A DNA stretch of 64,000 nucleotides from Polydactylus sextarius (taxonomy: Eukaryota > Chordata > Actinopteri > Polynemidae). Below, piece after piece: positions 25,946 to 38,747 of this stretch (positions within the stretch are counted from its first letter, which is position 1; the number at the start of each line of letters is the position of its first letter). The stretch is taken from assembly GCA_016801845.1 (NCBI GenBank), contig CM028926.1:4686501-4750500 (forward strand). Direction: 5' to 3'. A program made the position numbers and the translations under genes. Below the pieces are notes generated by a model that worked only from the letters and a program-made list of their open reading frames with translations, was not told the origin of the DNA and did no database searches.

Positions 25946-28689
25946 TTAAGGAAAATATTTTGATCACAACGTTGAGAGCGAACCGAAACCAAAAGTTATA
26001 GTTTGTAAAACTAAACTTGTGACCCTAAAGATGTTTATAATTGATTCAAAACTACACTACTCTGCTCACATTAAATATAAAACACAATTTCTTATGTAAA
26101 TTTTATCTAAAAGGAACTGATGATTGCATTAAGACAACACATTTATGCCTCCTGAAGTCATGAGAGCTTAAACGTGTGTGAATACATTGCGTTTGTTGTG
26201 TTGTGACAAACAATATTGACTGATGCTTCAATGCCATTGACTGACATTGGCTTTGATATAATGTATTCTTTCTCTGACTGCCATGGTTCTCTCATTCAAT
26301 CATGCTATTGTCAGCTCTATTAATAGTAGAACAGTGAAGGTAACAGTGAAGAGAGCAAGAAAAGAGTGCATGGCAGAGTGGTATGATATTCCATAAAATA
26401 CCATCATTAAAAATAAGTGGCTTTGCTGCACTTGTCTCCCTCTAATTTAGAGGTGGTTCTGAACTCATTGTGATGTGGGAAATGTATGTGTAAATGCACT
26501 TTCAACATTTTAAAATGCCAGAATCTGATCATTTACTTAATTCTCCCATACATCTTACTATATTCACTTATTTTTACATTTTCTGTTTTGAACAAGCAAT
26601 TGCATTGTGTGTAGTCTAATGTCAGACTGTGTGTCATCAATTGTGATGTTTTCTTTTGCTTTTTTTTTTTTTTATCCTGGCTCTAGTCTGCTAATCCCAT
26701 ATTGTCTCGCATGTTGCTGCAAAATTACCGAGACAAATTCCTCGTGAAGCCATTGTGCTCGGTGAAAGAAAATGATTCCTAAAGGCCCACGACCTGTTGG
26801 AAAGACGCTACAGAGAAGCTACTGTGGTAAATATGAGCAGAGCGAGATTAATTTAATTAATGATCACATAACTCAGATATAGAAGGGAAGTAGATCAGTT
26901 ATGCTTATACAGAGGGATTAAAGGAGTCTTGGACGTTTATACTTTATACTGACATTTAAGACGAAGGCACACGACTTCAAAGAGTGAGAGCGAGAGTATT
27001 ATCTGCTAATTTTTGAATGAAGTGACTAGGATTGTTTGAGGAATTCATATAAAAGGAAACCAAAGCAAAATGATTGTGGGTTATATCTGTAAGGGAGAAT
27101 CAATTACAGAAAGAGTTTAGGGATAAAAATAGAGTTCAGACGTATTAGAGGTGGAATATTCTCGATCCGTCGCTAACTGCGCACTGCATTGGACCGCAGA
27201 TGTTGCCGGGTTATATATTCGACCCAGTCTGGCAGGTTTGGCTGCCACTTGTGTCTGTTTTCCCTCCCTAAATTACCTGGTTGTGAATGCATGAACGTAA
27301 TTCATTGGCACCATCAAAGGCCTAGAAATTATTCATGAAGATGTAGAGCGGTCGGCTACAACTCCGGCATCTGTCAGCTGTCAGTATTGTTTATTTCTCA
27401 CCTAAGCCTCAAAGTATTTGTTGGTTTGTCAGTTAATGGCGGCTCGTTGTCAGCGGAATCGGTCGTACTTAAAGGCCGCCTGCTGCAGGCTGATGCTTTG
27501 AACAACCCAGAATAAACACACACATTCGCAGATTCTTGTTATCTCTCTTCAGTATGGCAGCAGATATTCTGGGAATACAGCTACTTACTCATAACGTTGT
27601 GGAACATGGAAATATTCCATGAAATTAACTTTTAAACAAAAGATAAATCTTTCTCCATATGAGAATTTCAAACACAAAGTGAAAAAAATAAATCATTTGT
27701 CTGCGCGGTACTTTCATTTGCTTTTTGTGTGTGTGTTACAATACAGCGGTGGAAGCAGGTTGACATTCTGTTTGCCGGTTAATCTTTAAAGCAGAAGAAG
27801 AAGTAGATACCAGCCAAAGTGAGATACAATCTCTTGATATATTGGTGTGAAAAGGGCATGTCAAGAATATCAAACAGATGACAAAGTAATCGAATATAAA
27901 AGATGAACTTTTTTTTTCTTTTTCTTTTTCCTCGGCAACAACTGAATCAGCTTGTGCCATTTATGGTCTGGAAGTAAAGACTTTTGGGGATTTCATCAAA
28001 ATGTAGTTTGTAGAAGTAGAAGAAGAGGATGACGATGAAGAACTTCTCGGTGAGACGGACTGTACGCTCGCTTTCTGAGCTTTACATACATTACAATAAT
28101 CCTGCCTCTCATTTGGCTGTTTGAAAATGTGTCACCAGATGAGGTTTTAAAGAGTTTGGGAGATTATTTGTCCAAGTGGGGAAAAAAACTATACCTACAA
28201 TAATTGATTGTTGTTGCGGTTAGAAATAAAAAAGCCACAAAATGATCTGATCTCATATTTGAGCTTCTGTTTTTTATTAAAATATACAACAAAGACCAAG
28301 AGCAAACAGTAATACAAAGAAAAAATCTCGATCATCTATCAACGTCAGTGTTCATTAAGAGGTATGCAGTTCCACATCCTGGTCCCATGAGAGTAAAAAC
28401 GTTTCAGAAAGTGTCACCTTAACAATTCCCACAGATGGCCCTAGTGGCTGCACAGCAGAACCCCCCCAACCCCAGGAGGTTTCACGTCACCGAGCGTCTG
28501 CACAACCTGGTTATTTTTGGTCTTTTTTTTTTTTTAAACAAGTTTAACATTAGCAATGCTTAGATAATATTGCAAGATCCTCACGGGCTGCTAGAATTTT
28601 AAGTACGCAATTAAATATAATTTTTCTTTATCTATTTATAAACAGCAGAAAGGAGCTGCAGCATTGTCATATCATCACCTGTTTAATTT

Positions 28690-29090
28690 GTGAGGTAGTT
28701 AGCAAACAAGCTGCTAATTTACAGTACTCATCCAACAGATGCGGAGCAACATTAGCATGCATTTGTGTTTCTGGCCACCTAATGAATCTAAGTCCAATAG
28801 TTACTCTTCTTTTAGCTTTGTTTTGTTTTGTATCAAACTCCCAAGGGAAATATCTACCTCTGCTAGCTGCTAAATGCTCCAATATGCTCAACGACCACTT
28901 GGTGCCGGGTAGTGTAGTGTACTGTGGATTTACTGGAGCCTCTGAAAACAAGTTGGGGAGAGCAGTAAAGGCAAAGCACAACAGTAAAGTTGCAGGCAGT
29001 AAAATCCAAAATAATGAAGTGAAAGACGCTAAAACGGTGAGTAGAGCTAAAGGGAATTGTAGCGCTAGGTGATAATATTGATTACAGCAC
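28690..29090 (+). repeat. Dispersed repeat, family D copy 1
   Basis: Contains GAGCAACATTAGCATGCATT near 28,744 and a later block, AAAATAATGAAGTGAAAGACGC, then ATAATATTGATTACAGCACC. The first block recurs at 32,031 and 40,580, the second at 41,370-41,490. It is a non-coding repeat of unknown class. Confidence 0.5.
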
Positions 29091-31984
29091 CTATAAAGGT
29101 GAAAGAAATAATGTAGTACAGACGATCAAGCAGGTTTTTTTTTAAGGTGTTTTTGCAATTCTGCTCATCCAGCAGATGAGAACATAAGATCGATATTTTT
29201 AATATATGAAAGGGAAACTTCTATTTTGAAATTTTGAATTTGAAAATATTTCTTGAGAAAGCAAATATAATTTTTTTTTATGTCTGACAACTGACCGGGC
29301 GTACTGTTCCCCAGAGTCATTACAGTCTCTTGAGTGCAGATTTCTTAAAGTTATTTTTCTTATTAGTTCACTTCATTGATTTGAATGTCTGTCTAAAAAG
29401 CAGAAGGTTGGTCCTTTTATCTTTTTTTTTTTTTTATGGCTTCTGTTGATCAAACCCCCATCTTGATTTATTTTAGTTCAACGTGAAACAAATACCCCTG
29501 CATTTATCTCCAATGACGCTAGTTCGTAACGAAGGAAATCAACATCTGTGGCTCCACAACCTTCTTTGAATTTATGCTCATCTCCAACGGAGAATAGGAC
29601 TTGTCTCTTATTCTGAGAGGGTGTCATATTTCTGAATGCACTACTGCTCACGACTCTAACGCAGGTCCCAAACGGCGACAGTCGCTCAGTGATACAAAAA
29701 AAAACTCTACAAGCCTTGACGGCACCCTTTGCATTAATTTGCTGAATACGTTGATTGAATCAAGTTGCTCAGTGATGAAAGAGTTTCACTGTTCATTGTT
29801 TTTGTATTTAACTCGAATCATACAGTTAGATCCTTTTCCAGATGTCGTGATTCCGAAAAACATTTCTGTCATGAGACGCCAGTTTGATTTCTCCTCTGTG
29901 AATCCCTCACAAAACAATTAAAGATGAAGCTTCTTCTACGTCCCGCAGTGATCAAATCAGTCAGTTTGAAACATCATTCACTGAAACCAGACAACTGCTT
30001 ATTCATTTTGCAGACAGAACTGAATTATAGTGTTTTGCATTGAAATAATGGCAACAAATCAAACTTAATGAGAGATTATTGTGAGCTAAATTATTTTAAA
30101 TTAAAAGCTCTGGTTTTCTGTAATCACTTTAGCTTTTTACAGAGATGATACTGTTGTTTGTGTTTTGGGTTTCTAAGTATATATTGTCTTTATGTCCTTC
30201 CTTTGGCCTCTCTGTCTCAGAGTAAATAATGTGTTTGACTGACTTCCTTATTTATTTATTTGCATCGCGTGAAAAGAGCACCTTACAGGTGTCACCCCAC
30301 ACCGCTGCCATAAAGCCGGTCATTGTTTAAGGCAACAATGCGGATCCAGCCCTGCCCTCAACAGTCCCACACATAGATCTGATTAAGACTGTTTAAACAG
30401 AGGCAGTTGCACCACAGAGGTGGGACGACTAAAGCCCCCCTGACTCTGGAATGTGGAGGGATTGGAGCATCTTTGCCCTGGAGGTTTAATACCAGTCTGG
30501 GACAGGAGCAGCGATCTGTTTGTTGGCTCAAGCCGAGTTGACATTATCTCTTCAGCGCCCTCGGGCTCTGAAGAACAAGCCATAGTCACCGGTGGTGACC
30601 TAAGAGTGCACAGTGCAATTAGCCACACCTACATTTACACCACACCTCCAAACAAACAGATGTTACCATAACAATTGGCTCTGTTTCTAACCAGTTCTCC
30701 CTCATGCCGTGTCCATGACAATGCATCCTTAGCAGCAGTGAGAGAGAGAGGCAGCTGAGGTATTGCAGGGCTGGCTGCTGTCTGGGCTGGCTGTTAGAGG
30801 AGAGCATGATGTTTGGCATTGTTTTACTCTAAGACTGTTGCAAGAATGCAAATGACCTCAAACCTGCCTGAGGCCATGGGATAGGTTACAGAAAAAAAAA
30901 CACCTAGCATCTATCTATCCGATCTGTCCTTGAACACTTGCTTATCACTTGTTTTGTCTGTTGTTCAAGTTTACATTTAAATAACCGCGTCATGACTAAG
31001 TAACACTGACCTTGTTTGACATGTGTCTGCTTTTGTTTGTAATAATAATGATGTTATTTTCTGCACTGGTAAATCCTGATATAGGTTTGTATTTACTGTT
31101 ATGTGATAAAAAAAAATATTAAGAAATGATTCCGGCAAGAAAAGACTCCTCGAGGCTTTAAAAAGGTAAAACATTTTATAGAGGAGAAAAGGCTCAAATC
31201 ATTTGTGATTGAAATTCTCCAGGCTCTTGGTCTGATTCTGCATGTTCAACTTCTCAGTCTGATCCCATTTAGGAACTCAACATGGAATTAATCTAGCTAA
31301 GCAGTGACTGTGTTATATCTTAATACATTTTATTATCATTATTATTATTTTGAGCAAAAACAGCTTCAGTACGTGAACTCATGAGACATTTACAGAGTAG
31401 CTCATTACTAAAACTGACGTGCCTTCGTTCTCCCGTGCTTACTTTCTCCATGCCTCCTTCTAAACAATTACTCTTTGCAGCTAATTTTCCCCTTTGTTGT
31501 ATGCATTTCATATGGAGATTAGCTAGCTGTGCTATTCAGCCCAAACCTGCTCTAGTGAGACAGCTCTGCATGTCATGACTTCTTATTATGGAGCCTGTTT
31601 GGCTCCAAATAACCTTTGGAAAAGTAAAGCAACTGGCAAGCTAACGCTGATCGTTCAAGACACAGATGGTGTTTATTAGAGGTACCTTTGGGGGTTATGA
31701 TGCATGCCTCTAATTTCTAAATAGTTTATTTTAGCCCGTAGTTAACTTTTAAATGAAAAAAAAAAACACTATATATAACAAACAGCCATATTTTAGACAC
31801 AGTTTCACTCTGAGTTATAGGGGAAATTCAGAGGTCAATAGAGTTTGAGTTTCTGTTCTACAAAAAAGCAAATCTATTTTTTATTTTTATCAAGAAAAGA
31901 AAAAAGTATAACCCTAAAAGTGTGAAAGTATACATTGGAATTATTCAGGGCAACTCTCTGTTTGTCAAAGATACTGATATGGTG

Positions 31985-32060
31985 AACATGTTGGCAAACC
32001 ATTGCCTGTTGACACATCTAGCAGATACAGAGCAACGTCAGTATTTATTTGGAGTCGTGT
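31985..32060 (+). repeat. Dispersed repeat, family D fragment
   Basis: CATCTAGCAGATACAGAGCA, then ACGTCAGTATTTATTTGGAG, parallels CATCCAACAGATGCGGAGCA at 28,731 onward, with about one difference in four. Confidence 0.4.
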
Positions 32061-33534
32061 TACTCTGCCTTTTACTTACATTTGCCTGTGTGCTGTTCTG
32101 TGCTCGGCAGGTGATGTAGTCACACCCGTCTGCTGCCACTGGAAATGCGGCTGAGGAGAATAAACCAAAAAATTTGTGTGATGTAAAACCTGTTCTGGTT
32201 GTTGGTTATAAAATGCTCAAACAATGCAGAGATGATGTCAACTGCACAATCTGTTGATTTCTCCAGCAACTGTAGCAACACCTTTCACATTAAACATAAT
32301 TTTCTTTCCTTTTCCATCTCATATTCCATCCAGTATTGATATTTAAGTGTAAGGACTTGAATATGTTTCCGTCAATAACCACAGTGCAGAAACATCATCA
32401 AATGAACCTTTAGGTCAAATTGATGCATTCTGCTGTTGCTTTTCAAAAACAAGCCTTATCTTACTGAAATTGGCTGAATCAGGAGGTACAGCTTATCAAG
32501 CACTGCAGAGAAACTTTCACTGCAGCATCTGGGTCAACCATGCAAATATCAGTCCTTGTAAGCAAACCACTCAGCCCTAAAAAGAAACCCAGCAGTCTTA
32601 TTCTTCAAAATGCTTCGCGTGAAAGGATAATAAAGGGTGATGTATCCATCAGAAAGGTCTGCATGCCTTTGCAATTCCCATTACAGCTGTTGTACGTATG
32701 TAAACCTTTCTTGTGTTTTGTCTCTGACTGACATCACGGTTACATCAGCGATAACCACATTTTCATAATTGAATTTATTTGGCAGTAATTTAACCAGATT
32801 AACCCCAACATTCACAAGGGGTCAAAAGCAGCCCAAACAATCATGCAAATCTGTATTTTGATCCGCTTGGAGACAGCTTGCTACTGCAATTAGCTGCAAG
32901 CAAATGCATTTGCAAAGTAAAACAAGATTAGCTGTCTCAAAACAGAGCTGCTCTCATGGGGAATGGGCTCTCTAGTTAGGGCTTCCTGTGAACCTGACAC
33001 ACCTCCGAGCATGCTCAGTGCAAAGTCTTCGACTTTTGCTTCTAACGCATGTACCGCATTATCAATGAGGCCTTTATAGGCTCATAATGGCAGCTTTGCA
33101 TCTTCCATCCCATTAGCTGCAAACTGAGTGTACTTTGCACAACTGGCTATTTTTCAAGGGAAAACCAAAAGACTTTAGATTGATTTTTCTGTCTTCTGGC
33201 TACACTTTATTTTCCTTTCATTTCAAGGCACTATTAAAAAATGCTTGCAGAGATTCGAAAACCTAATCACAACAGCTAATCTATTGTGGCGAATAACTTG
33301 CCACCTCTGATTTTCCGAATGAGGTACTGAAGACTGTCCACTGGTGCACTCAAGGACAGTCTGATGTCTGCCATTGAACGTGTCCGTTGGTGAACTACAG
33401 CTGAGACAATAAGTCAATTAATTGATCAGTTGAACAGACCTATTGTTACAATTGATTAATCATTTAAGTAGTTTTTCAAGCAGAAAAGCCAAACATTCAC
33501 GGCTCCCGGCCTTTCCAGTGCGAGGGTCTGATGC

Positions 33535-33720
33535 ATTTTGTAGCCATGCGGCTATGAGGCTCTAGCACAAAGCCCGTCTCTGCACCTCTTCGAGCCAGAC
33601 TTAAAAATCTTAACAATTAGTGGATGAAGATTGACAAAAGTGTGTAAAGGCATTCACAGTCCCAAGGACATCATTCTAACTCAATGAGGGTGATATTTGT
33701 GTGTCTGGTCCCAACAAGCA
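33535..33720 (+). repeat. Dispersed fish repeat, family C copy 3
   Basis: The words AAAATCTTAACAATTAGTGG, GGCATTCACAGTCCCAAGGA and CATTCTAACTCAATGAGGGTG follow the same order as ATATTATAACAACTG..., GTTCACAGTCCCAAGACATG and CCTAATGACTTTGGTG at 3,395-3,482. Confidence 0.5.
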
Positions 33721-34071
33721 AATGTCAGTACAGGACAGACTCACAGAGCTGTTATCATGGTTTCTGTGTTTATCTGAGTGTGATAAATACTCATCTGAAA
33801 CTACTGCAACAGAATATTCAACACATTTAAATGTGTCTCTACTTTTACAGGGTTAGGTAGACTGGTGACCTGTTTGGTGACAACTGGGAGTAGTTCCAGT
33901 TTCAGTGGATAGATGGATGGACAATCTATCAGACATTAGCTCTCGGAATGAGACAGTTCCCATTTGTAATGGTAACAAATGGAAACCAAACCATTAAAAC
34001 ACATTCAAACTACTTCCTTGGAAAATCTCCATTATCTAAACTATAAAATCACTGTAAGTGGCCCAACTGTG

Positions 34072-34131
<60 letters not shown>
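34072..34131. repeat. (TA)n-(TG)n compound microsatellite
   Basis: Uninterrupted TA repeats to about 34,094, then TG repeats to 34,131. Confidence 0.95.
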
Positions 34132-34135
<4 letters not shown>

Positions 34136-34720
34136 TTTGTCACAAAAAATAGTCTTTTTTCACTTTCTGTTCATCTTGAGTCACCAGCCTTTTATATATT
34201 GCTGCAGTGCATAGGGGAAATAGAGGTGAGGGGTAATGCAATCACTCACTATGTCAACCCTGTTTTCATGTCGAGTGTCTGTATGGCTTGATAATGAGAA
34301 AGACTGCCTATCACTATCTCTAATTAGACAACCTCTTTAAGCTTCCCTCTTTGTGTATCCTGGCGTCCCTTTTCTGCAGAAAAAAAGTCACATTTCATTC
34401 ATCTTCCTACATCCTTGGCAACTGCCACGATGACAACAAACCATTAATCCTCTAATACGTGGACGGCATAATGCCCTGTTCACACCTGCAAGTGCTTTTC
34501 CTCTCAGTAATATCTAAAGTGTGATATTAACCAGAGCAGCAAAGGTAATCCTTGGGCTGCATGTCTCATAGAATACAGTGAAAACTGTGTGAAGTGTTAG
34601 ATATAATGCTCATGTGCACCACAGTTCATCTGTATGCAGCAGCTGCTTCAGGTTTATACATAAGTGTATTAATAATCATTTTTAAAGCCACAGGTTCAGC
34701 GAAGGACAACATGGGAACGG

Positions 34721-34800
34721 ACAGGCATGAATATGGTATCAGTCTTCTTCTCTAGCTGTGGGCAAGAAAAGCAAATTATCATATTTCTCAAAATATCAAG
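34721..34800 (+). repeat. Fragment of dispersed inverted-repeat family B
   Basis: GGCATGAATATGGTATCAGT, then CTTCTTCTCTAGCTGTGGGC, AAGAAAAGCAAAT and TTTCTCAAAATATC keep the order of words found at 49,880-49,960 and 62,800-62,870, with point differences. The end motif is missing, so this copy is truncated. Confidence 0.45.
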
Positions 34801-35114
34801 CCATTGAACACACATCATTGATGCTGGTTATGAAACATTTCGCTCGACGACTTCATCACTGATCTGAGGACCTGTAACGCAGCTCAGACAACAGATCAGA
34901 CAGAGCAGATCAGAGGCATTTTGACATTTTGTAGAGAGTGCAACAACCTGTGAAGTGGAAAAAAAAAGTTACATTCAAATTTATTCCAAATTATAATAGA
35001 AACTATTTTTATAATGTCACGGCTATTTGGAAGTGAAAAGATGGGATTAACATTGAAATCTCTCCCCACTCAGAACTCTTTTATTTCACTTAGATGTCCT
35101 TCGTGTGTAGAAAA

Positions 35115-35136
35115 GTGTGTGTGTGTGTGTGTGTGT
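35115..35136. repeat. (TG)n microsatellite
   Basis: Uninterrupted TG run. Confidence 0.9.
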
Positions 35137-35292
35137 AGTGTCTGACATTAGAGAGGAGTTTTCAAATGCATCTGCCAAAAGGGAAAGTGTTTACGTTAAA
35201 AATAAATTGATGTTTTTTTTTTTTTGTTTTTTTTTGACGTCACAACATATTTGGTAGACCCAAGTTCGGTGATGTGGTTTAGAGAAGTGTGA

Positions 35293-35314
35293 ACACACAC
35301 ACACACACACACAC
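35293..35314. repeat. (CA)n microsatellite
   Basis: Uninterrupted CA run about 160 bp after a TG run of similar length, so the two could pair as an inverted repeat. Confidence 0.9.
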
Positions 35315-38300
35315 TCAGAGAGAAAGAGAGAGTTGTCTTCATTGAAGTAGGCAACATCATCATTCAGCTATTTAATATTTCATATAAGTAATATTTGTAA
35401 ATACAGATACTACAAATGTACACATTTAAGTGAGAGATAGAGTGGGTGTAATTCTCAGTAATTCAGTAACTGACCATGTGCCAACAAAAACAACACTGAC
35501 TGAAAACAGTTAGTCAGAGTAAAGTGCTCAGACATGTGCTAACATGTGTCTGCAGCGGATCTTCACACAACTGATTGTAAACTAACTGATTCCCACTAAC
35601 TGACAGTTGTAACAAACACCCCAGCTCTGTTAAAAAGACTTTTACTTTACATAATTGTGTGAAACCGTACGTTTGTTGACAAACCATGTGACAATTCTAA
35701 TGTTTTTGTTTCTTGCGCTGGACTCTGTTTTTGTGTTAACACTATCTTGTGTGTAAAGCTGAAGAAATCATGATGAGTAGCTACAAAAGTAAAACAGGTT
35801 GAAGTCACAGACAGTTTCATTTAATGTCATGTTATATTATCTCCAATAAACGATCCCCAGGGCGGTGTCTCCGCTACCAGGGGACGTTTTAACTACCGAG
35901 GCCTCCACACGTCCTTCTGGTGCTCTGTCTCTTTCTAAACAAGCTGTCCTTGCCGACACTGGCCACTTTCCTCCCGCAAGGGGGTCAAAGGTTGGCTCCC
36001 CAACCTTCTCTGAATCCTGACAGCCGGTACCCTCTGCAATTCAGAGAGAAGACCTCTATTTCCACAGACCTCAGAGCAACAATGATGTGCTTGTGAGCAA
36101 CTCCATCAAGTTTTCTGAGTAATGAATCACCATCCACCACTTCCACATTCATCTCTCACTCACTCACTCACTGGTGATGAGTCAACTACAAAAACACATC
36201 TCATAAAAAAAGCACTAAGAGGCTGTGGTGACTCCAAAGAAACTACAACATTTAACAATTCTATGTTTTTTTTTTTTTTTTATCATATCACGCTTTGTTA
36301 AGACAAACCTTTTGAAATAAAAACATATTTTTTTTTAATTAAAGAGCTTCTTTATTCAACCTGCTCACTGATGTTACCCAACAAAATATCAGCAAAACCA
36401 ATTTTCAGTCTAATCAGGAAACGCTGGAGTGACACACTCATCTCATGGCTTTATAAAAAAAAAAAAAAAATGGTTGAACTTCTTAAAGCTTTTATTCCCT
36501 GCAAACCAGTGGAGAATTAAAGGGCTAAGAGCAGGCTTTGCATCTTGATTTGCTGACAGAGAGACCAATTAAAAGTCACTGGAGTTGTCCGCTGCTGCAG
36601 GGCACAGACAGACACCGACACACTTGGTAGAAAACAGCCCATTCAGGTGCATAACCAACAGCCTTTAAAGCAAAAATGACTGCTCTCATACATCATCAGC
36701 CTGTGACTCTCTTCTTCTGAGAGGTGTTTTACAACCCAGAGCTATGATCTATATTTATTTTCTTTTTTAAAAAAATTGGCTCAGACTTGTTTCACACAAT
36801 CACAATGACTAAGATAGGTCAACCACAACAGGGACAGTTCCCATGAACTCAATAACACAAGGGAACGTGTTTTTCCAGTTAAGGAAAGTCATCCCCCAAT
36901 ATTTCAGAATATACTGTGACTTGCGGCTCTTGTGTATCGAGTAACACAAGCTGCCACCCACAAATTACAGCGTAATTATGTTGTACGTACCCTTTTCCGG
37001 GACGTACCTGTATCTGTAATTACAAGGGAAGAGGAGTTGGGGAATTAAGGTGAAGCAATTTTTTGTGTTTAGGTGCGATGGAATGAAACATTAACCAACA
37101 CAAAATAATACCTAGTCTAAAATTACAGAGCACAGTAATATTGTTACCGAGCAAGAAAGAGAAAAACAAGACCACAAGGTTAATACTTCTTATTTGGTTA
37201 TTTGCTGCTGGATTAAAGGTTCATCCTCTGGGCACCATAAACATATGTAATTCATTCATTCAGAAGTTGTTGTGATATTTTCAGTCTGGACCCGAGTGAA
37301 GAATAAATGAGTGATGTTTTACATTTACTAATGGCAGCAGTGTTGCCTGGAAGTGGTTGGGGGTAGATCCAAATACGGATAAAGATAGAAATTAGATAGA
37401 TAGATAGAAGATTGTCACACTCTAGCACATAAACTCGAATTAGCAAAATCTCTTTTGTCTGCACTTTTTTCCCTATTTGTGCCCAGTAGATATTTCACCG
37501 GCATATTATATTTACAGCATATGTACACAATAATAGATAACAATCAGGATTGAAATTGTGAAGAACTCACACTTAAATATTTGACATTTACAATGCTGTG
37601 TCATTAAACTGCATCACATCTGAACTGAATCATCTCAATGTAACAACACATATCCTGTGCTTGATCTGTTATACAAGGTAATTGGACAAATGAACAACAA
37701 TACAGATCAGGAAATGGATGATACGTTCTCGGATGTTTCTTCACTGTTTTAGATTTTTGCTTGTCAAGTATTATTTACCTTTCATCACTGTCTTTTTCAA
37801 ACACATTGCCATTCGTGAGGAATAAAACCTGACATTGTGTTCTGAGAACTACAAGTGCATGTTTATTAAATGGGGGAATTTGAGAAGGGAAAAGAGCCCC
37901 AATAGTGAGTGGACCATGATTTACAGACAGTGCAGAGCCATCCTCTATTCAAATGCAAATCTGCTGAATGGAGCTTTTAAACATTTGTTTAGAAGAGAGA
38001 GTGAATGAAGTTCAACTCATGTCCAGTCATGCATTAACAGGATATAATCCAAAGTAGAAAATCAATAGAATTTAAAAAAATGTAATGATTTTTGCCCCGT
38101 TTCAATATGAGGCAACGTAAATACCTCAACACCTCTAATATCATCCCATTAAAACCCCTTTATACTGCCTATTCATCTCAGTCAAAGGGAATACATTTAT
38201 TCAAAATCCACATCTCTGCTATTTGTGATTTCTGATGCTGAAAATCTGTGGCAAAATAACCAAGACAAGAGCCACTCCCTCACCTTAAACAGCTCTCAGC

Positions 38301-38721
38301 AAAACGCAGAAGATGCGGTTTGCTAAAAATGAGAGAAAACATGTCTGAAAGGGTATAAATCTTTAATCAAACGGTGGTGATGTGCCTTGCCTCCAGCACT
38401 CACAGTGCCACGCTGGAGAGCAGATGCTGAGATCTCAGATCTTGATTCCCGCAAAACAGGATAAATCCCCTTCTCCAGTACAAATGTGTCATGGGAGCAG
38501 CTCTCTGTGCACTGAAGCTGCTGTGTTTTTGGGTTCCCTTCTCAGAAACTCCCACAGGGACCATGCAATATTTCAGCGTTTTAAAAGGGTAAGGAACAGG
38601 AGGTAGTGAAACACATACTTAATCATTTTAGCCTCTAGTTAAATCTAAAACAGTTCACATATAAACATCGAAAAGTCACATTGTATATTAAGTTTACATG
38701 AGATTGAGCATGAACTAAATA

Positions 38722-38747
38722 TCTGTCTGTCTGTCTGTCTGTCTGTC
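38722..38747. repeat. (CTGT)n microsatellite
   Basis: Six tandem CTGT units, with a decayed extension (TATCTGTCTGTCTACC) at 38,761. Confidence 0.9.

Noticed and set aside
28667..28981. 104-codon minus-strand open frame
   Set aside because: Falls inside dispersed repeat family D, whose other copies do not preserve the frame.
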